A stretch of DNA of 27,870 nucleotides, taken from Clostridiales bacterium. Lineage in GTDB: Bacteria; Bacillota; Clostridia; Oscillospirales; Oscillospiraceae. Position 1 is the first letter of the stretch, and each line of letters begins with the position of its first letter. The DNA is taken from NCBI GenBank assembly GCA_019423635.1, contig JAHZBA010000034.1, positions 1-27,870 on the forward strand, written 5' to 3'. Under the pieces are notes generated by a model that saw only the letters and a list, made by a program, of their open reading frames with translations, did not search any database and was not told where the DNA came from. A program made the translations under genes and the position numbers. This document shows positions 22,236-27,870 of this stretch, piece by piece.

Positions 22236-22868
22236 TCAGGGGGCGGCGCCGGTGTCGCTGCGCAGAAGTTCTGCCTTGTCCGGGGGGATCTCCGTTCCGC
22301 CGCCCATGCGCTCCACGAGGTCGTAGATTCTGGCGGCCTGCTCCACCGTCTCCAGCAGGTCAAAGGCGGCCCAGAGGGAGGGCCCCCAGGCCAGGGAGCC
22401 GTGGTTGGCCAGCAGCACGGCGCTGTGGGTGTGGACGAAGGGGCGGATGCTGTCGGGGACCTCCTCTGTGGAGAGCATGGCAAACTCCGTGACGGGCACC
22501 TCTCCGAGCCCCGCCACCAGCTCCGCCAGGTAGCGCTCCCGCAGAGGGCGGCGGCAGATGGCCCGGGCGGTGGAGAAGGGGGGATGGGCGTGGACCACGG
22601 ACTGCACATCCGGCCGCTCCCGGTAGATCATCAGGTGCATTCTGCTCTCGGAGGAGGGGGGCAGGTCCCCCTGCAGGACCTGTCCCTGGAGGTCGCAGAG
22701 GACCATCATGTCCGGGGTCATCCGGCCCTTTCCCACCCCGGAGGGGGTGATGAGAATCCGGTCCGGGGCCGTCCGGACGGAGAGGTTGCCGTCGTGGCCC
22801 ACCACGTAGCCCCGGTCGTAGAGGAGCCGCCCCGCGGCGCAGAGCTCCTCCCGGAGGCGTTGTTCCAT
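22236..22868 (-). CDS. Class II aldolase (fuculose-1-phosphate aldolase-like, candidate DrdA/Ald2)
   Basis: 210 aa, typical for the FucA/AraD fold. The zinc ligands and catalytic Glu align with E. coli FucA shifted by one: Glu74 (PPSSESRMH), His93 and His95 (VVHAHPP), and His156 (ANHG). The phosphate-binding GNLSVR (27-32) and TPSG (41-44) are present. Class II aldolases split ketose 1-phosphates into dihydroxyacetone phosphate and an aldehyde. Next to the MtnA-type isomerase, the likely substrate is 5-deoxyribulose 1-phosphate or methylthioribulose 1-phosphate. MtnB dehydratases share this fold, but the downstream mtn genes that would use that product are missing. The start is ATG 22868 with AGGTG at 8 bp. 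It is the first gene of the three. Confidence 0.88.
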   Translation of the reverse strand: MEQRLREELCAAGRLLYDRGYVVGHDGNLSVRTAPDRILITPSGVGKGRMTPDMMVLCDLQGQVLQGDLPPSSESRMHLMIYRERPDVQSVVHAHPPFSTARAICRRPLRERYLAELVAGLGEVPVTEFAMLSTEEVPDSIRPFVHTHSAVLLANHGSLAWGPSLWAAFDLLETVEQAARIYDLVERMGGGTEIPPDKAELLRSDTGAAP

Positions 22869-22937
22869 AGGACACACCTGCCTTTTTTTGAAGAGATTCC
22901 GGAGGGGCCTCCGGCCAAGGCTTACGCATAACAAGAT

Positions 22938-23030
22938 AAAAGTTTCGCCAGCCTTTTCAAAGGCTGCGGGGTGCAGGGGCAGCGCCCCTGCTCGCGCCTC
23001 GCAAGGCGCGAAATCCCCCAAAAAGAACCG
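22938..23030 (+). repeat. Dispersed GC-rich palindromic repeat, copy B
   Basis: AAAAGTTTCG is followed by the hairpin AGCCTTTTCAAAGGCT, GCGGGGTGC, the hairpin AGGGGCAGCGCCCCT and a third hairpin CGCGCC-TCGCA-GGCGCG, then AAATCCCCC. It is the same element as at 1223-1310 (opposite orientation), with stem-preserving differences. It lies upstream of the aldolase gene, in the 390-bp gap to the reductase. The rest of that gap holds a promoter-like signal at 23155-23183 and nothing else I recognise. Confidence 0.75.
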
Positions 23031-23154
23031 GTAGAAGAGCGAACAAAACCCCAAACTGAGAGCGCCTTTGCCGCCGGAAGGGCGGCAAACAGCGTCCTCC
23101 CTCAGAAGGCCCCCGCCCTTCCTGCGGCTGCCCCGGGCCTCCGGGGAATTTCGG

Positions 23155-23183
23155 TGGAAATTCAGGGAAACCTGTGGTATAAT
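23155..23183 (+). promoter_or_regulatory. Orphan promoter-like sequence pointing into the 3' end of the reductase gene
   Basis: TGGAAA (23155-23160) and a consensus TATAAT (23178-23183) are 17 bp apart, with TG at 23175-23176 making an extended -10. No plus-strand gene follows; transcription would run antisense to the reductase gene starting at 23259. It could drive a small or antisense RNA, or be a remnant of a lost gene. Confidence 0.5.
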
Positions 23184-23258
23184 CACCGGGATTGAAGCCG
23201 AAGCGGCCAGGAGGCAGCGTTCCTAAGCGGACGGGATCGCTGCACGCGGGAAGGCCGG

Positions 23259-24803
23259 TCAGGCCAGATACCGCCCGGCGATCTCCTCCAGGGCGGCGGG
23301 ATGGGCCTCCCGCCAGGAGGCAAAGCCCTGGGCGGCCGCGGCCCGGCCCACCTCCACCAAAAAGGCGGGGATGCGCTCTTCCAGAATCACGCCCACTTCC
23401 CGGCCCATGGCCTCCCGGCCCTGGCGGTCCTCGCCGCCCACAAACAGGGTGAAGGCGGACTGCGGCCTGCCGTCCACCACCTTGGACGCGCCCCGGAAGC
23501 CCAGGACCCCGGTCTGGTGGGTGCCGCAGGAGGAAGGACAGCCGGAGATGTGGATCTGGGGCAGGGCGCCGTCGGGCAGCTCCGCCTCCCGGACCGCCGC
23601 CACGCAGGCCGCCAGCAGCCCCTGGGAGTCCCGCAGGCCCACCTGGCAGGTGGCGCCGCCGATGCAGCTGACGGAGGTCTCAAAGAGACTCCGGGCGCTG
23701 TCCGGCTCCGTCAGGGCCAGGACCTTTTGGGCCTGGGCGCCGGTGAGATTCACAAGGTACGCGCTCTCGTCGGGGCTCAGGCGCATCTCCGCGCCGTCCA
23801 TCTCCGCCAGAAGATCGCTGAGGGCGCAGAGGATCTCGGGGTCCGGCTGTCCGCCGATGGGATGCCACACCACGGTGTACCGCCCCGGCTGCTTCTGGGG
23901 GATCACACGGGGCCCTCCGGCGGTGGTGCCGTCCCCCTCCCGGTCCGCCTGGGCCTCCACGTGGTCGAGGTCCAGGTTCTCCCCGGAGGCGAACACCTCC
24001 CGGAGCTTGCCCCGGTAGGCCTCGGCATAGGCCTCCGGGCCGCCGCAGGCGTCCTGCATGTAGCGGGTCCGGGCCTTGCCCCGGTTTTCGTAGTTGCCGT
24101 AGGCCCGGAAGGTCAGCCACATGGCCTTGATATAGTAGAGGATCTTCCGGGGCTCCACCCCCTCGGCCACCTTCACGCCGAAGCGGGGGTTGTTCCCCAG
24201 GCCCCCGGCGCTGTAGACGTCAAATGTCCCGTCGGGCCGGGCGGCAAAGCCCAAGTCCCGATAGGTGGCGTGGGTGACGTTTTGGGGGGAGTTGGAAAAG
24301 CCCACCTTCAGCTTCCGGGGCATCTTCTCCGCCTGGATGAAGGTCATGAGGTACTCTCCGGCGGCCTCCGCCCAGGGCAGGACGTCAAAGTACTCGCCCT
24401 CCTCCACCCCGGAGAGGGGGGAGCACATGACGTTGCGGGGGTAGTCCCCGCCGCCGCCCATGGTGACGATTCCCGCGTCCAGGGCGGCCTCCATGATGTC
24501 TCCGGCGGTCTGGCCGTCCAGGTCGTGGAGCTGAATGGTCTGGCAGGTGGTGAAGTGGACCCGGGGAACGCGGTATTTTCGGATGACCCCGGCGGTGAAG
24601 GCCAGCTTCTCCGGCGTCACCCGGCCGGCGGTCATCCGCAGCCGGAGCATATTGGCCCTGCCGCCCCGCTGGGCGTAGCTGCCGTAGAAGCCGGAAAAGC
24701 CCTTGTAGGCGGCTTTGTCCACCTCCCCGGCGTAGAATTCGGCGGTCTTCTCCCGAAAGGCCGGCAGGGTCTTCCTCCAGTCCTCGGGGCGGATTTGTCT
24801 CAT
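23259..24803 (-). CDS. Ferredoxin-dependent nitrite/sulfite reductase (siroheme, 4Fe-4S)
   Basis: 514 aa. Two ferredoxin-like half-domains alternate with two siroheme-binding domains, the standard internal repeat of the family. The cluster and siroheme ligands are Cys380-x5-Cys386 (SCIGGATCQ) and Cys422-x3-Cys426 (SGCPSSCG). The first half has FTTCQTIQLHDL and GGGGDYPRNVMCSP, typical of NirA/Sir. It catalyses the six-electron reduction of nitrite to ammonia or sulfite to sulfide in the cytoplasm. ATG 24803 follows AGAGGAGG. It is a single-gene unit with its own promoter, divergent from the ABC importer. No sulfate- or nitrate-reducing partner is in the window, so the substrate cannot be decided. 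Confidence 0.92.
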   Translation of the reverse strand: MRQIRPEDWRKTLPAFREKTAEFYAGEVDKAAYKGFSGFYGSYAQRGGRANMLRLRMTAGRVTPEKLAFTAGVIRKYRVPRVHFTTCQTIQLHDLDGQTAGDIMEAALDAGIVTMGGGGDYPRNVMCSPLSGVEEGEYFDVLPWAEAAGEYLMTFIQAEKMPRKLKVGFSNSPQNVTHATYRDLGFAARPDGTFDVYSAGGLGNNPRFGVKVAEGVEPRKILYYIKAMWLTFRAYGNYENRGKARTRYMQDACGGPEAYAEAYRGKLREVFASGENLDLDHVEAQADREGDGTTAGGPRVIPQKQPGRYTVVWHPIGGQPDPEILCALSDLLAEMDGAEMRLSPDESAYLVNLTGAQAQKVLALTEPDSARSLFETSVSCIGGATCQVGLRDSQGLLAACVAAVREAELPDGALPQIHISGCPSSCGTHQTGVLGFRGASKVVDGRPQSAFTLFVGGEDRQGREAMGREVGVILEERIPAFLVEVGRAAAAQGFASWREAHPAALEEIAGRYLA

Positions 24804-24820
24804 AGCGGTCCTCCTCTTGT

Positions 24821-24885
24821 GCCGGAGTCGCCTCCGGCTCGTGATTTGACAGCATCAGCTTACCACAAACGGGGGTCTGAAACAA
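24821..24885 (-). promoter_or_regulatory. Reductase promoter with a hairpin before the ribosome-binding site
   Basis: On the minus strand TTGTTT (24885-24880) and TAAGCT (24862-24857) are 17 bp apart, with TG before the -10. The 5' leader contains the hairpin GCCGGAG-GCGA-CTCCGGC (24838-24821), ending a few bases before AGAGGAGG, where it could influence ribosome access. Confidence 0.6.
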
Positions 24886-25017
24886 CATTTTTTTCGGAAG
24901 GCGCCGGGGAACGGCCGGAAAAAGTTCCGGGGCGGTGCCGGCGGGGACGCCTGTGCCCGGCTTTGGGGATGGAGACAGGCGGACTGTGAGAAATTTTTGG
25001 AGAAAGCGGTGGTTTCC

Positions 25018-25983
25018 ATGAAAAAGACATGGGCGCTTGGGGCGCTTGTACTGGCGCTGTGCCTCCTGGCAGGCTGCGGGGCAGGGACGGAGGGACGCGC
25101 GGAGGAGGCGGTTTCGCCGCCCCCGCCGGACGCCGTGTCCTTTACCGACGCTCTGGGGTACGAGGTGACGCTGGAGAGCTGGGACCGGGTGGTGTCCCTC
25201 TACGGCAGCTTCGCCGAGACGTGGCTGCTGGCCGGGGGAACGCTGGTGGGGACCACCGAGGACGCCGTGACGGAGCGGGGACTGGAGCTGGGGGAGGACA
25301 CCGCCATTGTGGGCTCCGTGAAGGAGCCCAGTCTGGAGGAGATCCTGGCCCAGAGCCCGGACTTTGTGATCCTCTCCGCCGACACCGCCGGCCACGGCAG
25401 GCTCCATGAGGCCCTGACGGCGGCGGAGGTGCCCCACGCCTACTACCGGGTGGACGCCTTCTCCGACTACCTGGAGATGCTGGAGCAGTTCTGCCAGATG
25501 ACGGGCCGGGAGGACCTGTATGAGCAAAACGGCCTGGCGGTGCAAAAGCAGATTGACGAGGTGCTGGCGGCGGTGGAGGGAAAGCAGGGGCCGTCGGTGC
25601 TGCTGCTCCGGGCCTATGCCACCGGCGCCAAGGCCAAGGGGGCGGACAACCTCACCGGCGTGATCCTGCGGGACCTGGGGGCGGACAACCTGGTGAGCCG
25701 CTATGAGAGCCTTTTGGAGGAGGTGAGTCTGGAGGAGGTCATCGCCGCGGACCCGGACTTCCTCCTCATCACCACCATGGGCGACCCGGACAAGGCCATG
25801 GCCTACATGGAGGAGACCTTCGAGTCCAGCCCCGCCTGGGCGGGCCTCACCGCCGTCCGGAACGGCCGCTGCGTGCAGCTGCCGAAGGACCTGTTCCACT
25901 ATAAGCCCAATGCGCGCTGGGGGGAGAGCTATGCCTATCTCGCAGAGACGTTGTATCCGGAGCTGGCCGGTCAATTCCAGTAG
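25018..25983 (+). CDS. ABC importer substrate-binding lipoprotein (iron-siderophore/heme/cobalamin type)
   Basis: 321 aa. The lipoprotein signal MKKTWALGALVLALCLLAGC has lipobox LAGC with the lipidated Cys20. The mature part is a class III binding protein of the FecB/BtuF fold: TDALGYEVTLESWDRVVSLY at the start of lobe 1, LEEILAQSPDFVILSAD, a long linker helix and a second lobe with LEEVIAADPDFLLITT. A TTG at 24997 could be read in frame, but the signal sequence starts properly at ATG 25018. The first gene of a three-gene importer; the permease frame begins inside its 3' end. Ligand unknown: ferric siderophore, heme or corrinoid. Its divergent neighbour is a siroheme enzyme, which only loosely suggests an iron or tetrapyrrole link. 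Confidence 0.88.
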   Translation: MKKTWALGALVLALCLLAGCGAGTEGRAEEAVSPPPPDAVSFTDALGYEVTLESWDRVVSLYGSFAETWLLAGGTLVGTTEDAVTERGLELGEDTAIVGSVKEPSLEEILAQSPDFVILSADTAGHGRLHEALTAAEVPHAYYRVDAFSDYLEMLEQFCQMTGREDLYEQNGLAVQKQIDEVLAAVEGKQGPSVLLLRAYATGAKAKGADNLTGVILRDLGADNLVSRYESLLEEVSLEEVIAADPDFLLITTMGDPDKAMAYMEETFESSPAWAGLTAVRNGRCVQLPKDLFHYKPNARWGESYAYLAETLYPELAGQFQ

Positions 25984-26971
25984 GGGCCGGGGGCTGGTGC
26001 TGCTGGCATTGTGCTGCGCCCTGGTGTGCGCGGCGGCGCTGAGTCTGCGGTGCGGCAGCCAGGATTTTTCCACCGGCCAGCTGCTGGCGGCCCTCCGGCA
26101 GGGGGACCCCCAGGACCCGGTCCGGCGGATTTTCCTCCACGCCCGCCTGCCCCGGACGGCGGCGGCCGCCCTGGCCGGGGGCGCCCTGGCCCTGGCGGGG
26201 ACGCTGATCCAGGCGGTGCTGAACAACGCCATGGCCAGCCCCAATGTGATTGGCGTCAACGCCGGCGCGGGCTTTGCGGCGCTGCTGGCGGTGACGGTGC
26301 TGCCGGGGGGCGCGGGGTGGATTGCCGCGGCCTCCTTCCTGGGGGCGCTGGGGACGGCCCTCTTCATCTATGCCCTGGCGGTTCGGGCGGGGCTGTCCCG
26401 GACCACGCTGATTCTGGCGGGCATTGCCGTCAGCAGTATGCTCACCGCCGCCAGCAACGCCCTGACCCTGCTGGACCCCGACAGCGCCATCGGCTCCACG
26501 GACTTCCTTCTGGGGGGCTTTCGCGGCGTGACACTGGCGGCGGTGGGCCGGGCGGGGCCGTACCTGGCGGCGGGGCTGGTGCTGTCCGCGGTGCTGGCGG
26601 TGGAGCTGAACGTTTTGCAGCTGGGAGAGGAGAGCGCCGCGGGGCTGGGGCTCCATGTGGCCAGAACCCGCTTTCTGGCGGTGCTGGCCGCGGCCCTTCT
26701 GGCGGGAGCGGCGGTGAGCTTTTCCGGCCTTTTGAGCTTTGTGGGACTGCTGGTGCCCCACATGGCCCGGCGGCTGGTGGGTGGGGACAACCGCGTTCTG
26801 ATGCCCGCCGCCGTGCTGCTGGGAGGGGCCTTCGTGCTGGTGTGCGACGTGCTGGCAAGGGTGCTCTTCGCCCCCTTTGAGCTGCCGGTGGGCATTGTCA
26901 TGTCGCTGCTGGGAGGCCCCTTTTTCCTCTCGCTGCTGCTGCGTCGGAGGAGGGGGCGTGTCTATGCTTGA
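25931..26971 (+). CDS. ABC importer permease, FecCD/BtuC family
   Basis: 346 aa with about nine to ten membrane helices. Family signatures are RLPRTAAAALAGGALALAGT followed by LIQAVLNNAMASPNVIGVNAGAG in pieces (the segment LIQAVLNNAMASPNVIG), and near the end FVGLLVPHMARRLVGGDNR, which contacts the ATPase. The start is uncertain: ATG 25931 after GGGGAG gives a 53-bp overlap with the binding-protein gene. A GTG at 25997 is the only later option and lies at the edge of the first helix. The stop overlaps the ATPase gene by 8 bp. It functions as a homodimer in the membrane. Confidence 0.9.
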   Translation: MPISQRRCIRSWPVNSSRGRGLVLLALCCALVCAAALSLRCGSQDFSTGQLLAALRQGDPQDPVRRIFLHARLPRTAAAALAGGALALAGTLIQAVLNNAMASPNVIGVNAGAGFAALLAVTVLPGGAGWIAAASFLGALGTALFIYALAVRAGLSRTTLILAGIAVSSMLTAASNALTLLDPDSAIGSTDFLLGGFRGVTLAAVGRAGPYLAAGLVLSAVLAVELNVLQLGEESAAGLGLHVARTRFLAVLAAALLAGAAVSFSGLLSFVGLLVPHMARRLVGGDNRVLMPAAVLLGGAFVLVCDVLARVLFAPFELPVGIVMSLLGGPFFLSLLLRRRRGRVYA

Positions 26972-27725
26972 ATTTCGGGGCGTGAGCGCCGGATACGGCG
27001 CCCAGGCGGTGGTGCAGGGGATCACCTTCACCGCGCCGAAGGGGGAGATCACCACCCTGGCAGGGCCCAACGGCTGCGGCAAGACCACGCTTTTGCGGGC
27101 CGCCGCGGGGCAGCTGCCGCTGCGGGAGGGGGAGATCCGCCTGGCGGGCCGGCCCCTGGGGGACTACGGCCGGACGGAGCTGGCCCGGACCGTGGCCGTA
27201 CTGCCCCAGGTCCGGGAGGTCCCCGCCATCACCGTGCGGGCCCTGGTGTCCCACGGGCGGTTCCCCCACCTGGGATTGAGCCGGCAGATGCGGCAGACGG
27301 ACCGGGAGGCGGTGGACCGGGCCATGGAGGAGACGGACGTGGCCCGGTGGGCGGAGCGGGACCTGCGGTCCCTCTCCGGCGGAGAGCGGCAGCGGGTGTA
27401 CCTGGCCATGGCCCTGGCCCAGGACACGGAGCTTTTGCTGCTGGACGAGCCCACCACCTACCTGGACATGGGCTTTCAGTTTGAGCTGCTAGAGCTGATC
27501 CGGCGGGTCCGGCAGGGGGGAAAGACCGTGGTGATGGTCCTCCACGACCTGGCCCACGCCCTGCGCTACAGCCAGCAGATCGCCCTGATGGAGCGGGGCC
27601 GTCTGGTGTGCTGCGCGCCGCCGGAGGCGCTGCTGGAGAGCGGGGAGATCGACCGGGTGTTCGGGGTGCGGACCTGCCGGGCGGGGGAGGGCATCTGTTT
27701 CCTGCCGGAGATGAAAAACAGGTAG
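26964..27725 (+). CDS. ABC importer ATPase (FepC/BtuD family)
   Basis: 253 aa. Walker A is GPNGCGKTT (residues 34-42), the Q-loop is VLPQ (79-82), the ABC signature LSGGE is at 137-141 and Walker B LLLLDEPT has Asp161-Glu162. A D-loop TYLD and H-loop VLHD follow. Tight similarity to the FepC/FhuC/BtuD group fits the FecCD permease. The start is ATG 26964 behind GGAGGAGG, overlapping the permease stop, so translation is coupled. The terminal codons run into a 10-bp hairpin (27724-27749). Confidence 0.94.
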   Translation: MLEFRGVSAGYGAQAVVQGITFTAPKGEITTLAGPNGCGKTTLLRAAAGQLPLREGEIRLAGRPLGDYGRTELARTVAVLPQVREVPAITVRALVSHGRFPHLGLSRQMRQTDREAVDRAMEETDVARWAERDLRSLSGGERQRVYLAMALAQDTELLLLDEPTTYLDMGFQFELLELIRRVRQGGKTVVMVLHDLAHALRYSQQIALMERGRLVCCAPPEALLESGEIDRVFGVRTCRAGEGICFLPEMKNR

Positions 27726-27749
27726 GGGCGGACACCGGAGTCCGCCCCT
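27724..27749 (+). terminator. Hairpin ending the ABC importer operon
   Basis: AGGGGCGGAC (27724-27733) pairs perfectly with GTCCGCCCCT (27740-27749). The stem starts inside the stop codon of the ATPase gene. No T run follows, so efficiency is uncertain. Confidence 0.65.
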
Positions 27750-27775
27750 GGGGTCCGCCTGTAAAATCGAACAAA

Positions 27776-27791
27776 TGTTTCACGTGAAACA
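27776..27791. other. parS: parS centromere site, copy 2
   Basis: The same perfect palindrome TGTTTCACGTGAAACA, 5574 bp to the right of copy 1 and in the same orientation as judged by the shared 12-base left flank (from 27764). It sits in the non-coding gap after the ABC importer operon. Two sites this close fit the usual clustering of parS near the origin. Confidence 0.95.
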
Positions 27792-27799
27792 CTCACGCC

Positions 27800-27870
27800 G
27801 GAGGAGGGGGCGGGACCCTCATCAGTCACGGCTCCGCCGTGCCAGCTTCCCCTAAAGGGGAAGCCTTTAC
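27800..27870. repeat. Left part of a second type of dispersed hairpin repeat, cut by the window edge
   Basis: ACCCTCATCAGTCACGGC leads into the hairpin CACGGC-TCC-GCCGTG (27827-27841) and then GCTTCCCC-TAAA-GGGGAAGC (27845-27864) with CTTTAC. From memory, elements of this look (CATCxGTC, CGGC hairpin, TTCCCC hairpin) recur many times in Faecalibacterium/Oscillospiraceae genomes. Only one copy is visible here, so repetition cannot be shown from this window. Confidence 0.55.

Noticed and set aside
22236..22868. Calling the class II aldolase MtnB (methylthioribulose-1-phosphate dehydratase)
   Set aside because: The residues match FucA one for one, and no mtnC, mtnD or mtnW partner is present; MtnB remains a lesser alternative.
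1..27870. tRNA, rRNA, CRISPR array, transposase, integrase or phage genes
   Set aside because: No cloverleaf, rRNA-like stretch, regularly spaced repeats or recombinase motifs were seen on either strand.

Overview
The window looks like chromosomal DNA from a GC-rich, anaerobic, endospore-forming Clostridia species, most like Oscillospiraceae/Ruminococcaceae gut relatives. The evidence is a CtsR heat-shock operon with canonical CtsR boxes, a Bacillus-type trmN6-rsmI-abrB block, the spore-maturation pair spmA-spmB, Firmicutes-type Shine-Dalgarno sites and two perfect copies of the Firmicutes parS site. The parS copies and the abrB/rsmI block suggest a position near the replication origin. No rRNA, tRNA, CRISPR array, phage or insertion sequence was recognised.

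Layout. 1-1884 (minus strand): ctsR, an McsA-like gene and the start of clpC, behind a promoter flanked by two CtsR boxes; mcsB is absent. 2030-5540: a small ferredoxin, trmN6-rsmI (overlapping), convergent abrB, then spmA-spmB (overlapping). 5684-11551 (minus): a gene of unknown function, a tiny AT-rich membrane protein, a CstA-family transporter, a small unknown protein, and a MoxR ATPase/VWA-domain pair. 11997-17555 (plus): a sigma-54 enhancer-binding protein, a perfect -24/-12 promoter preceded by three copies of a near-palindromic motif, then a GPH-type symporter, a second MFS transporter and a nitrilase-superfamily hydrolase. A bidirectional terminator separates this operon from a convergent chemoreceptor gene. 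20282-22868 (minus): class II aldolase, MtnA-type isomerase and DeoD-type nucleoside phosphorylase. 23259-24803 (minus): siroheme nitrite/sulfite reductase. 25018-27725 (plus): a FecCD-type ABC importer. parS sites lie at 22202 and 27776.

Three groupings carry most of the biology. First, the sigma-54 regulator, its probable enhancer sites and the transporter/transporter/hydrolase operon form a self-contained inducible uptake-and-hydrolysis module, probably for an amide or nitrile compound; the substrate is unknown. Second, phosphorylase, isomerase and aldolase together could convert 5'-deoxyadenosine or methylthioadenosine to adenine, dihydroxyacetone phosphate and an aldehyde. This would be a phosphorolytic form of the DHAP shunt (5-deoxyribose disposal) that needs no sugar kinase. 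Third, the heat-shock operon keeps CtsR, ClpC and a shortened McsA but has no McsB arginine kinase at the usual place.

Intergenic DNA also carries dispersed GC-rich palindromic repeats (1223-1310, 22938-23030 and the right edge) and several long perfect hairpins. All functional calls come from reading the sequence; no database search was possible.
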